From contig NC_092014.1 in assembly GCF_042242105.1 (NCBI RefSeq), positions 14,575,874 to 14,639,873 of the forward strand: a stretch of DNA of 64,000 nt. Direction: 5' to 3'. Positions 1 to 41,809 of this stretch are shown piece after piece. The notes under the pieces are model-generated. The model was not told the DNA's origin. It made no database searches and saw only the letters and a program-made list of their open reading frames with translations. This DNA is from Pempheris klunzingeri (lineage: Eukaryota; Chordata; Actinopteri; Acropomatiformes; Pempheridae). A program made the translations under genes and the position numbers. The first letter of the stretch is position 1. Every line of letters starts with the position of its first letter.

Positions 1-129
1 ACGCAGTAGCCAGAGCTGAGGCAGGCGACATTACCCACAAGTATGTGTATGTAATCCAGTGGATGAAATATGATTCTTTATGATAAACAGATGGAAACAG
101 AAACTCTGATGATGTGACAGCTGACTCAC

Positions 130-29763
<29,634 letters not shown>

Positions 29764-31771
29764 CCCGTCTCCGTCTGGCTGCAGCTGGAGGCGACGCGGT
29801 CACTGAGGGTCCTTCTGCCGGTGCAAGGTGGATCTCTGTGCGGGCCTCAGAATCCAGAAGGCCCGGCGGGGCCCGGGGTCATCCTGCGGCGTCGGAGGCA
29901 GTCTGTTATCAAAGGTGACAAAACACAAGACAGGGATTCTTCCTGGCTGTCAAACCTGAAAACGAGCGATCCCTCCGCTCGGGGATGCTCCCAGTGTGCT
30001 GCTGTATGCCTGCGTGTGTATGTGTGTGGACACGTGAACGTGCGTCAGATGCGCGTCCCCGAAACTCCGCAGGATCAATGCCGCCTTCAGGGACGGTCGA
30101 AAACGGTCGCTAACGCACCACGATTGGGACGATTAGCTGTAATTTTCTGACACTTCAGTCGATAAAATACGATGTATTGAGGGCAATGAGCGGTTATAAA
30201 AGCGATTTGAATTACGTTGTGATTGGTTGATAGCTTAATGTGACTAATTAGAGTAATTCAATGAATATACATTTCCCACGCAACTGAAACACAACATGTT
30301 CACCCATCTTTTCTTAAGCACTGAGAAAACTATCTCTGCTCCATTTGATTCCATTAATAAAAACAGATACATTGTGAAATAGGTCTGTTTTTGTTAAACG
30401 GACTAAACCATTCCCAACCAATGGCCCCTGAACGCACCGCCATCCAGTAGTACACTCCTATTTAGCTTTTTGTCCCCACCCTTGAGTGCTCCTGCAGCAG
30501 TAATGTCTTAAGACAGGGAAATTAACAGTGTGGTCCATGTCGCGTGATTCAATGAAAACTTTGAGTTAGCTCACTCTAATATGAAATCATTACACCCAGT
30601 CACATTGGGTTGGGCTGACTTAATGTAATCTTCCTATCTTAAGGCTCCACCTTGGTCTGGGTGTCTTCATTGAGCTACAAATTTAATGGAGGTTGACAGG
30701 GGAAAAAAAAAACGTTTAAGTGACTTTTCAAAAAAAAAAAAGCATGACTCAAGTAGAGAAGGGCAGAGAAACAGACAAAAGCTTGTCACTGTTTAGAGTG
30801 AGGTCTTCAGAGTTGATTCATATCCTTCCAGGTCAGAACTTATTTTAATTTAGATGAAGCGAAAGATAAGTGAAAGATCAAAATATGAGACTAAAGTAAA
30901 CTGGGTCCTCCATTATTATGTAGTATTGTGGCCCTGTTCTGTAAGTTTGAGGGGCCTGTATATGCTCACATGGTATATTTTTCTACATAAATTGTGTTAA
31001 ATCACAATCTGAGGAGATCTATGGTAATTTGTGTCTACTGTACTTGATGGGAACTTTGAGGCATTAGGGACCCAACAGCATGTGTATGTCCCTTGGCCGG
31101 AAAACAGGTTAATTTGGCCATGATCCTGAGGGTTCTGTTTTGTCTCCTGTACGCAGCAACTCCCACATCACAAATAACCAGGTCAGACACTGGATACATG
31201 ACATCTCCAGAACCTAAAGCCACAAGCTCAGTAGTGATCCATGTAAAGCTTCTACTCCATTAGTGTGACTGACTGCAGAATTTATCTTGACTATGGGACA
31301 TGATGACTCAACCAGTAAGATGTTTGATGATGCTCATTTCATCCATATGCAACACTGCCCTCTGTTTCCACTGCATGGCATCACACTCTAGACAATTTTG
31401 TCCTACAAGCCATGTTTTATAAGATTACCCATCATGGAAGTGGCCGAGCCAAATGTAAAATACATCCTGCCTTCATGATCTAAATTTAAAAATAAGCTAA
31501 GTTACAGCGTACATAATAACTTTTGCACAATCTAGATATAAACTCATTCCTTTGAGGATTCACTAAGATCATCTTAGGACGGGTAAATATATAAAAATAC
31601 TTTATTAGACATCTACCTTTTACAAACAAGATATCATTGAACTGGTTCAAATCAATGACAGCAGCACCAAAACCACCAATGAAACATTAACAATAACAAA
31701 CAACAGAGGACAAGGACAAATGGTGGGAAAAGCTTATAAGAGCTACAAATGAAGTGTACTTCTGAGTCTTT
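29764..31771. other. Intergenic region ank2-hpf1
   Basis: Holds the CpG-rich ank2 upstream region at its left end and the hpf1 3' UTR at its right end. No coding exon is visible between them. A and G homopolymer patches occur near 30700-30740. Confidence 0.6.
31601..31606 (-). terminator. Candidate hpf1 poly(A) signal
   Basis: Minus-strand AATAAA, about 165 bp past the hpf1 stop. A second AATAAA (31771-31776) overlaps the stop codon itself (CAATAAA) and is less likely to be the one used. Confidence 0.5.
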
Positions 31772-34700
31772 TTATTGTGTGGAGAGCTGGTCCAGGTCAT
31801 CATGGCTGCGGTTGGAGAGGTGAGCCTCCAGAATTTCCCCAAATAAATTCCTTTTCAGTAAGCTGTAGGCCATGGGCAGAAGCTGCTTGATGACCTTGTG
31901 GAAATACTGGAGACAGTCAGGAAAACAAAGATGAATAATGTATTTCTTTCAACTACGATCTGAGTGGTTTAGCAACACTCAAAAAGACAGTGTGCCGTAA
32001 AATTAAATCTCTGAGTGTGAAAGTGTTGAAGGGCATTTGTGCACCACTTCATGAGACTCACATGGGATCCGTAACAGAAGAGGTCTATTCCTAGCTCATA
32101 GCCCATGCCATAGTCACACTCATCGTTGGCAAACTGAACAAATGTGATCATCTCCTGGAGAGGTCCAAAGGCTTTGATGCGCTCTTCATCATTCTGGGCT
32201 TCGGCTATTGCCTTGCAGATCTTTTTCAGTCCAGCTGGGTAAAGGGGGAGAGAGAAAAATTAATACCTAGTCATAAGTCATAGGTTAGATAGCTGGAATT
32301 TAACATGTTTTAAACCTTAAAAATGTGCTTACATAAGGGCATCTTCTTATCACAACAAATATGTAGCCTGAGTAATAACAGACTCGATTGCCAATAAAAC
32401 ACAAATATAACATTTTAAAATAGCACAGTGTAACTCAAATAGTAAAATAACTGGATTGTGTGTGTGTGTGTGTGAGACTGTGGTAAACACACCTTTAATG
32501 AATGATCGAGGTGGATTACTACAGATACAGTATATAAACTCACCATCTGTTTCTGGTAGTTCTCTGTATCCCACATCATTCTTGTCTACAGGTACGACGA
32601 TGCCGGCGCTGTGGAACGTCTTGGTGACCACCTATAGTGTGACAAGATGTTAATTATTACCTACTAGTGGCAACTTGGTGCACAAGACTTTTTTTGTTTT
32701 GAACAAATAATACTATTATTGGACGCGGTGGTTATTCCAAAACAGCAGTAAGTTTAACCACGGCGATTGCACCAAGACGGTCCATTGAAACCACTATAGA
32801 CTGTATTCCAAATGCAAGGGGTTTACTTGTAGGTGCTTACTGATTTGAATAATGTGGTAAACAAAGCAGTACATAGTATTGAGCTAATCCACTGTAGTGG
32901 TTTTAAATGTGCAATCCTAGTGACAAAGCAACATGTGAAGTAGACATCAGGAGAGTTACGGGGGAGGTCCTAAAACAATATGGGGGAGATAATACCACTG
33001 TTTGCTCCATATGTTACCTTCTTGTCCCTCTGCTTCATGCCTTTGGTCTTCTGCTCTAGAGACAAGCCCAGAGTCTCAGCCCTGTCTCTGAGCTGTGCCT
33101 CCAAGGTTTCCAAAGCTTCTCCTCCTTGTTTTTTGCTGCCCCTCGCTTTCCTTTTTTTCAATAGATGCAGACTGACGGAGGAGGGAACCAAGGGATCGGC
33201 AGTAGGTCAGACATGCACGGGGGGAGGAAGACAGTGCGGGAAAAAAAGTCTTATTCAATAATATGAAGACAAAGACACGCAAACACAATACGGTGAATTA
33301 TCATAATAGGTAGGGAGGCACCGGTCACCTTTTATGACCTCTCATCTGTTCAGTGTACTCAATTTGATCATGCAATACAATATTTAAACATAACTACCAG
33401 TACCAGATCTTTATATCCATCTCATATGGACGTTCAAAAAAGTTTTTCTCATTTTGTAACTTCCTTTCTTGATCAGATGGCTGAAATTGACCACACATAT
33501 GGAAAATGTTTCTGTATGGTGAATATGTTGTGGTAAGTACTCACAGGACAGCAGCAAACACGTTGTCTCCCATCTGAGTAATCGTGTAACCTTTCTTGGC
33601 TTCATTTTCCCCAACAAATGAAGGAAGGGAGTCTGGAGTATCTCTGGTGGATTTTGGAAACAATAAAACTCATTGCACATGTAGATATAGTAACTGCTTT
33701 CATACTATCAGCCCGTCACTAGCTAGATTGTATTCCTCACTGCTGATGGTGTACTGAGAACAGCATTGTTATAAAAGCAGTCAAAATGGCTCTGCATATG
33801 TGTAACACCTTCACAGACCTCAGATGGCCACAAGTGGTGTGTATTATACCTGTAGTAGCCGATGTGATGCTGACTATCGTCACTCCCCTGGAGGATGGTC
33901 TGAAACTCTGGTGGGTCATAAAAATACCTCCAGTGAAGGTGGAAGTTGGGCTGAGGATTCTTGGAGTTTTTGTGAGCTCCTGCTAGAACGTCAAAAGGAC
34001 CAACCAGCTGCAAACCCAGCGTGTCTTTCAAAGCACCTATACAGATTAACATGAATAAACGTAACACATGGATACAGAGATCAATTGGCATACAGACATT
34101 AGGTTTAGGATTTTACCAATGGCTCTGATACTTATTTTCATAAACATTGCAACAGTGCATTTATATACATGCACTATTTTTCTGAGGAAATGCAAAACAC
34201 AAAACCTGAGACAGCTCAAAGAAACGTTTAAGGAACCAAATTCTTACAGTTGCTTCCCTTGCCATAAAACACAAGTTTAATATTGGAGCAGGAAATTATA
34301 TGAGAAAAAGAGCACATGCTCCATCCATTACTGATGATTTCTGTGTGTAGATCTATGCTTGTGCTGAAAATCCTAAAGAGGGTTTTCATCTTGCCGAGTC
34401 TGGAAAGAAAATTAATAAATTACTGTAATGACAATGAAACTAGAAAGATTCCACAATTTTCTGGTGCTCTGGTTCCTGCATCTGAAACACTTAGATTTCA
34501 CGGCTCAGTCCCTCTTTGATAAGTGTGGACTGTCTGACTGTTGGTCACACAAAATCATTGAAACTTGTAATGAAGAATTGACAGATTTATTTTACCTTTA
34601 ATACACCAAATGATTATAAGGTGTGCCAAACAGCAATGCTGTCACTGACTGGCTGCAGTTATAACCAAAGCAACAGCTGACCATGAATCTACTTTGCTGA

Positions 34701-36033
34701 TGCAAAACTGACAAATATAAAGTCAACATCTTTCCTCAAATGTAGGGCTGCTGCTGTGTATTTTTACAAATAGCCTCATAGAGTATTTGTGCATCTAGCC
34801 CATTCATCCAGGCTTTCCACTGGCTAGTAAATGGCTAAGTAAATGTCCACTGCGTCTTCTGTCCTATTATTGTATGGCATTAATGTAAGGTACACCATTA
34901 GTATAAAGAACATACCACTGGGGCTGTCAGGACAAAGCTCCTTGCAGAAGTCCCAGAAGTGGTACAGATCCTCTGGTATCTGCAGTTTGTACAGTTGCAC
35001 CATCTCATCACGTTGCTCTGAATCCACCTCTGACAGTGACACAGCTTTGGATTCATCAGTCCGGGCTTTCTTCAACTCCCCGTTGCCCGGACCCGACTCC
35101 TACACAAATGTATTGAGGGAGAAACACCAATGTTATTCACTGAATTGCTAGTTTATTTGATACAACATGCTACAATTAGTGTATTTTAATACAACAACCA
35201 TGCAATAAGTTGAATTACATAAGGCTATTCCGATATATAACTGGTAGTAAGACCCCATACAATTTATTCCAGGGCTGTTGTTTGTCCATCTGTAGCATCA
35301 CAAGACTCCAGCCTCCAAAATAACCATCAAGGTGGACTTGTAATTTAAGCAAAAGCTGATCATTATAAGCCTCATAAAAAAGGATTTATTGCATGGTTGT
35401 TGTATTATTATTATTATTACTAATTGACGGGCAACTAAAGGTCCTATTCGCCTCTATAAACAGAGCTTAGGGACTGTAAACGACCCCTTTGGAAGAGCCT
35501 CTTAAACAAGAATCAAAATCTTCACGAACAGCTGCATGAAACTTTGCTAAATAACGTCACTGGTAGTTCTTAGGGCACTGACTTATGGCCTTTGTGGGAT
35601 CAAAGCACGAAAGAAATCAACACACCCAGCCGTGACCCTGCATCAGTCCCTGCTACAAGCGTTACCACGCTAAAATAGTTACGGTCCATGTTCCGGTGCT
35701 CACCGCCGCCCACGTGTGTGTAAAGCTGATGCTATCATCATAAAAACGTTATGTTACAAACGGGTGTGTAGCAGCGGCTTTGCAGCACCAGTCGTCGCCA
35801 GTGCTGCTGCCATGTTGTCGTCTGACCACTGCTGCTCAGACAGCGTGCCAAACACCTCTGCCGACAGCCTTTAACACAAGCGGCTCTATCGCCATGATAA
35901 CCGGTGCACCGCACTGCGCCTTTCCTGGTAAAACCGACTGTCACACGGATGTTTCTGCAGCTTAACGAAGGTGGTGAAAACAGTGCACAATTACCTGAGT
36001 GGACTTCGGTTTTCTTTTTGCGCGCCCTGTCAT
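31772..36033 (-). CDS. hpf1: Histone PARylation factor 1
   Basis: HPF1 completes the PARP1/PARP2 active site and redirects ADP-ribosylation to serines, mainly on histones at DNA breaks; it acts in the nucleus. Coding exons: 35995-36033, 34916-35099, 33850-34036, 33545-33643, 33018-33171, 32544-32631, 32062-32234, 31772-31906. All join in phase, giving 1059 nt (352 aa; human 346). Landmarks match human HPF1: [98 protein letters not shown]. The glutamate that HPF1 supplies to the PARP active site (human Glu284 in ANDECDYG) is kept at about residue 289, with Asp288 before it. The chosen start ([13 protein letters not shown]) has A at -3. A longer in-frame start at 36111 is possible. Confidence 0.96.
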
Positions 36034-36190
36034 TTTCTTCCTCTTGTCTCTCGCCCGGCGTCTTCTTCTGCGGGTCAGAACCGGCAGCAACTGCGCCGCG
36101 TTAAAGCGCATCACTGCCCCCCAGAGGCCGCGGCTGCTCACCGCAGAGCCCCAAACCCACTGACGCCTGACAAACTGAGGCTGCAGTGAA
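35640..36190. promoter_or_regulatory. CpG-rich hpf1 promoter and first exon region
   Basis: CpG is enriched on both sides of the hpf1 start (for example gcgcgccctg, tcgcccggcg, gccgcgg), against AT-rich flanks. The pde5-type gene ends only about 0.9 kb upstream of the hpf1 start, on the same strand, so the hpf1 promoter must lie in this short gap. No TATA box is obvious. Confidence 0.55.
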
Positions 36191-36476
36191 CATCCTGTTT
36201 TTTACTTAGACATTAAAAACTACAGGAATATTTTAATCACGTTAAAATGTTTCCCGGAAACAAACTTTATAGTCAAGTTAGTTGGCAATCTGTAGTTTTT
36301 TCTCCTTGATATAATGTTTGAGACTGAAAGTAAAATATATTATTTATAAAGGAAAATTGGCATGGTAATACAAATGTGTCCAAAAATCAGTGCGAGAGTG
36401 AAAGTCACATATTATTATTTGCTTGTCTAAATAAAATATCACATTAATTCATTGTAATAAAATCTGTCTCACAAAA

Positions 36477-36482
36477 TTTATT
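36477..36482 (-). terminator. Candidate pde5-type poly(A) signal
   Basis: Minus-strand AATAAA about 480 bp past the stop codon at 36960. Other AT-rich near-matches occur close by, so the choice is uncertain. It falls before the CpG-rich hpf1 promoter. Confidence 0.35.
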
Positions 36483-36959
36483 TCACATAAATATTTTAAT
36501 AGAAAATAATAGCAGTTTTGACAATAACTTCCATGTAGTTTGACCCAGTGAATTTCTGAATTCAGTGATTCTTGTGGAAAATAGTGACTTCAAATAAATA
36601 CCAGAAATTAGGTGCATGACTGAAATCCTGAGGATCAGTAGGCAGCTAAAGCACACCTGAGGTTGAAAGAAGAAAATAGAGCACACGGTAAAGGAGTTTG
36701 TTGTTTAATCTCTAAAGAAGTTACTTCAGAAAATGCCAGAGACAAAAAAGTACAGAAAGTAACAGTTAAAGTCATATGCTTCTGTGAAATTACACACCAT
36801 AAAAGTCAAAGAAGATTTAGAACAGCATAATACCTGGGAAGAGGAACAATTGCTTATAACTGCACATGTAGAGTAAATGCGTCCAATTCATCCAGTTAAG
36901 TTACATATTTTCTTGTTGGAGTCATTGCCTCACATTATATGGAAGCTTCTGAAAAAAAA

Positions 36960-39900
36960 TCATGACTTTCCCTCTGTCTGTGTCTCTTCCTCATTGTCTT
37001 TATGTATTTCCAGGGTTACACTACTATTGTTTTCACTGTTTTCTTCCTCTGCTTCCCATGTAAGATGCAGCCAGTTTTCTCTGTTCTTCTTACAGCCATT
37101 CAGCAACGGGGAGCAAGTGTCAAACAGTCTTGATACAGCCTGAGGGAGACAGCAGGGAGTGTGATGATTTTAGTGATGGAAAAGTGGAAATTAGAGCAGA
37201 AGATAAGAGCATGTGCATGAGTGTGGGGCATGTGTGTGTACATATGATGGGTTAAATACAGAGATCTAATTTCAAGTTGTAAAGTGTGCTGTGAAGTATG
37301 CTGTACCAAAATTGACCATTAAAAGGATTATTATTAAGAGAATAGGACAGCAATGGTGTCGTTTCTATTTCTTACAAACGCACATAAATGCATGAATGTA
37401 CCAAAATATGCAAACATCCACACGCATACAACACGTGTAGAAATAACATACCTTGTAGAGCGGATAGCAGATTTCATCAATGTATTCAACTTGCATGTAT
37501 GGCAGTCGAGTGCTATTTTCTCTGTTCATTATGTCCTGGTGAGAGGAGAGCGTAAACTGGCTGTTAGAATAGGATTATTTCATAGGACGCCACATCAAGT
37601 ATAGCTGATCTTGTCAAACACAGTATTATTTTTGTGGTTTTCAAAGTGCAGCGTGACAGGCAGCAACAGCCCATGAAAATACTTTGTGCAGTCAGTAGAA
37701 AAACAAGAATATAATGAATCAGCCATGACTCCACCATGACTAAAATACCATCACCTGAGACATTCCTCTTAGAAAACACAAGTCCATGCACTTGAACAGC
37801 AAAAAGAGAGCTGTGTATTTTACCATTTCTTTGCTACTGTTTTTAAGGTTTTACATCTACTGGGTGGGTGTGCTGCTTTTTAGAGTTACCTTCAATTAAA
37901 TGAATTTAGCAACAGGAATTTAATTAAGATGAAAATAAGGGGGTAAAATTCCAATTTCAGGATGAACATCGCTCTTATTTTACCATACAGAAGAGTGTGG
38001 AAAAAATGATAGTAATGATAAATAACTGATGTTTTACATTAAAGGCAGGGTATGTAATTTACTTTAGAATATTTTAGTCATATTTGTTAAAATTCTCATA
38101 ACAGCCCAACTGCAATTCATAAATCAAATGGTTTGGGTTACAAAAAAAGAAAATAAATTAAAAATCCTGTGTCTGTAGCTGCCACAGGCCTGTAATAAAC
38201 CTGTCCAATAGCAGTTCAGTCTAAATTAAATGGCGCATTGACCTGCTTGTCTAACTACTTACCTGCCTACCTGCACACACTCACTGCACATTATGTGAGA
38301 CCAATCTTCCACAAGGCCAGGCAGAGTTACTGCTAAAGCTCGCTGGTTAGTCACAAAAGAATGGCAGAGAAACTGTGCCCACTGTCATGAATTACCCAGC
38401 ACAAAGCACATTTTGTTTGTCTTTATATGATCGTGGAGTATAACAGAGTTCTTTAATTGTCGTTCTGAAAAAGCTGAGAGAGGTTGTGGGAGACCTTGCC
38501 GTGGAGCCACTGGGGCAGCAGCCAGTCTTCTTCACTATCATGGACTGAGATATTTTTGATTGTATACGTTCAAAATCCATCAGCTCTTGCTAGTTTCCCC
38601 AATGCTATAGGACCATGCCCTCAATTTTGGATTCACAACTGTACGTTTAAGTTTTATAGAGGTAGAATATTTTGAGAATAAAATGTAACAGAACAAAATC
38701 CTGCTAGCATCTGCAGACTTACAATGGGTTTGATTTTGAACTCTTCTTTCTCTTTGTCCCCTTGTGCAAAGAACTCCATGGCAACCAGGCTGGCAATCTG
38801 TTTTGTGATGAAGAGTGAAATTAAGTTTGATTTTAACTATAACTGACTAACAGATTAAGTGTGAAGTGTTCAAATTAAAACTATTCTGTGGGTCTTACCC
38901 TTTTTTGTTCGGGCCAAGGCTTTGTGATAGCAGAGAGGTCACTGGCTGTCATCAACATCGAACTGTGGGGCGGATAAATATCATAAGGAAATATCCTTTT
39001 GCCCCCCTCCATCATAGAAACCATTGTCATATGTCCCTGATTCTAAATTGTTTAATTCCCACCTCAGTAAATCTCTTTGTTTCTCAGTCTTCCAGCTCAC
39101 TCTGCTTTTCTTACTGAGAGAAAAGAACTCATTTCTTCTCCTACAAAGACAGGCATAAATATTAAGGGTATGTTTGTTCAAACACAAAATGAACACAGAG
39201 CTTGACTAGCCTACAACTACTTTGACATATTATGTTTTAACATACTCCATGTAGACGGTCAGGTCAGTGGCCAGGATTGCCCTTTTGATCATCTGTAGTA
39301 CTGTCCTGTGGTCGTCTGTGGAGAGGCCGCTGAGAATCTGACTCCCCTGGGAGACGAAGAGAGAGACAGCAGGTAAGAGAGTGAAGTAAAGTGACGACTT
39401 TGCAGAAACAGTCAGGAATAAAAACAAGCTGTCTGTTAATAGAACAAAGATTGTGCCTTTTATTCCGATAAGACAAGAATGAACACTGTTGAAATAAAGA
39501 TTTAGCAACATTTGGAGAATATATGGTGAAATAACAGACTTTTGCATAGTATGACATTTTTGAAGGAACACATTAATCCCATTTTTCATTTTCTCTATCG
39601 TGTGCATGTATGTCATGCAAAGTTTAAGTTGAAAATCAATTAAGAGACTAAGAATGACAGATAGAGATAGATACAGGCAGAATGAATGAAAAGATAAATG
39701 GAGGTCTTACACTGTTGTTTAGGATGAAGACACACAGATTGTAGTGATGGTTTTCAAGAGAAGAGTGTCCATAGAGTTGAGCTAAAGGCTGTTGACTCCT
39801 GCCAGAGAGAGAGAGATAGAGAGAGAGAGATTGGCAGATGAGTTCTTTGAGTTAAAATAGAGAATGGACTAAACATGAAAGATGGGGAAGTAATGTTTAC

Positions 39901-41809
39901 CTCTCTATGTAAGAATTACTGACGCCTCTGTGGTCAAGATCATGATTCAGAGTGGCTATCACCAATGCTAAGATCTCAAGACGAGAAAAAATGTTCTGAA
40001 ATACCAACAGAAGGAGATGGAAAGAGAGAAAGAGAGACAGAAATAGCAAAAGAAAGTTATTTTCCTCACTGTTCTACAGAAAAGCCTGTTGTTTTGTACG
40101 TTTTTGTCAGGGTGTATCCTCAAGGCTCTTGAATTAAAGGCAAAAACCATTTCACAGTGATTCTGTATTAAAGTAAAATGAAGCATACTTATATTGTGTC
40201 TTTCAAGAATAAAGCCACAAAGTATAACACCAAATTAGCCCATAAACCTAACCTAGGATAGTCTACGTTAAGCTGACCCAAACAAAATGGATGCTGATGT
40301 GTGGCTGAAATGAAATATAACAGCCTAAAGACCAACTTCTAGCAATTTAATAAAGAATTTTAAAATTAATTCTGTTCTGCATGAGTAGGCCATATCATAC
40401 CCAAAGAATCCAAAGATCTGACCAAACTCATGAATATGAAATTTACATACATGCTTTTCTATATTTTAACTATTTTTATATTTCACACAAATGCCTGTAA
40501 ATTAAAAAAAAATGACAAAAACCCCAAAGTTCCCTTAGTGTCATCCAAACACCCCCACTAAAACAACCACTGTATAAAACACTGACACATCAAACAGGAT
40601 GAAGTGACTTGTTTCACAGCACTATAATACACAGTCACAATTAATCACGTAAATAGAGAGCGAGAGGGACTAAAATAAGTGAGCAGCAGAGGTCACTAGT
40701 GTGATCCCTGTTGAAAGCTGTTAAGAGGTTTTGGGGAGGTCTAAAATTAATCCTCTCTCAAATAATTAAGAGTGCTCTGTACCAGGGAAAACCTGCAGTC
40801 CTTAAATGACTCCTACTCAAACTTTAGAATAGCTGAACTCATGATTCACTAGGCATTCATCAACATGATGCATCTGTTAATATATGACTGCTCCACATAG
40901 TCAGTTGTCACCCAAACGCACAACATTTTCAAGGCCCATATCACATTCCCTGACTATTTAAATGAGACATGAGAAATAAGTTCCTGCCACTTTTAAACAT
41001 TCAGCAAATATTGGCTATGTGACCAATCAGCACTCTGATGTATTTGCTAAGCAGTTACATTATAAAAAGTTACATTATTATCTTTGCATTTTAGTTTAGC
41101 TTTTTTTTAAAGATATTGAACGTGCAAATAAGAATAATCACACATAGATGCAAACATGCACTAACCTGGAGTTGATCTGTGGCCATCAGCATAGCAAACA
41201 TGCTCTGAGCAGTGCTCAGTGCGTGGCTCCAGTTGTGATAAGGCACGTTGTTCCTGTAACCACGTCTCACAGTCAGTACCCACTGGCAGAGACTCTAGAG
41301 AAAAGAGACGTGTACAAAAGGTGGTAAATAACTGAAGGGTGATCACAGTCTCCAGGGATCAGTCAGAATGATGTGAATTTATTAGGCTTTTACTTTTCTG
41401 GTTCAATTTGCAGACAGTGAAACTCTTGGAGGTGAACTAAATCTTCCCATAAATCAGATGTAACAATGCTGAACTGAACTGATTAACTCAAAACCCCCCA
41501 AAATTTTGAAAAAAACTGAGAGGCTCAAAGAGGCTCATTTAGTATGAGGGGCAGTTAGAGATGCATAAAAAAAAACCAATAATGTTCATATTGTTTCTAT
41601 CAAAGTCTAACAGACAGACAACTGTTGCCATGGACCCTAATTATCAGAAGATCAGTTACCTTGTAATCAATATTAAATTCCTGCACCAAATTGAGGTCCA
41701 GGAACATACGAATGGTGGCCTGAGTGGTCAGGTCTTCTTCTAGCAGACCAAAATCAGAGAAATCGAAGTCGAGAATATGCAGCGATTCAGAAGAAGGAAT
41801 AGTGGCCTC
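36960..41809 (-). CDS. pde5a: pde5-type catalytic domain exons
   Basis: Ten exons from [11 protein letters not shown] to the stop encode the HD-type catalytic domain. The metal ligands (His662, His699, Asp700, Asp810), the general acid His658 and the purine-selective Gln863 are all present, so activity is expected. Differences from human PDE5A: Arg to Ser in YHNW(R/S)H, Cys to Ser in A(C/S)DLSAI, and Gly-Phe to Glu-Tyr just after the invariant Gln, where human Phe820 clamps the purine ring. The tail is acidic ([12 protein letters not shown]...) and ends EGKS. Confidence 0.9.
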
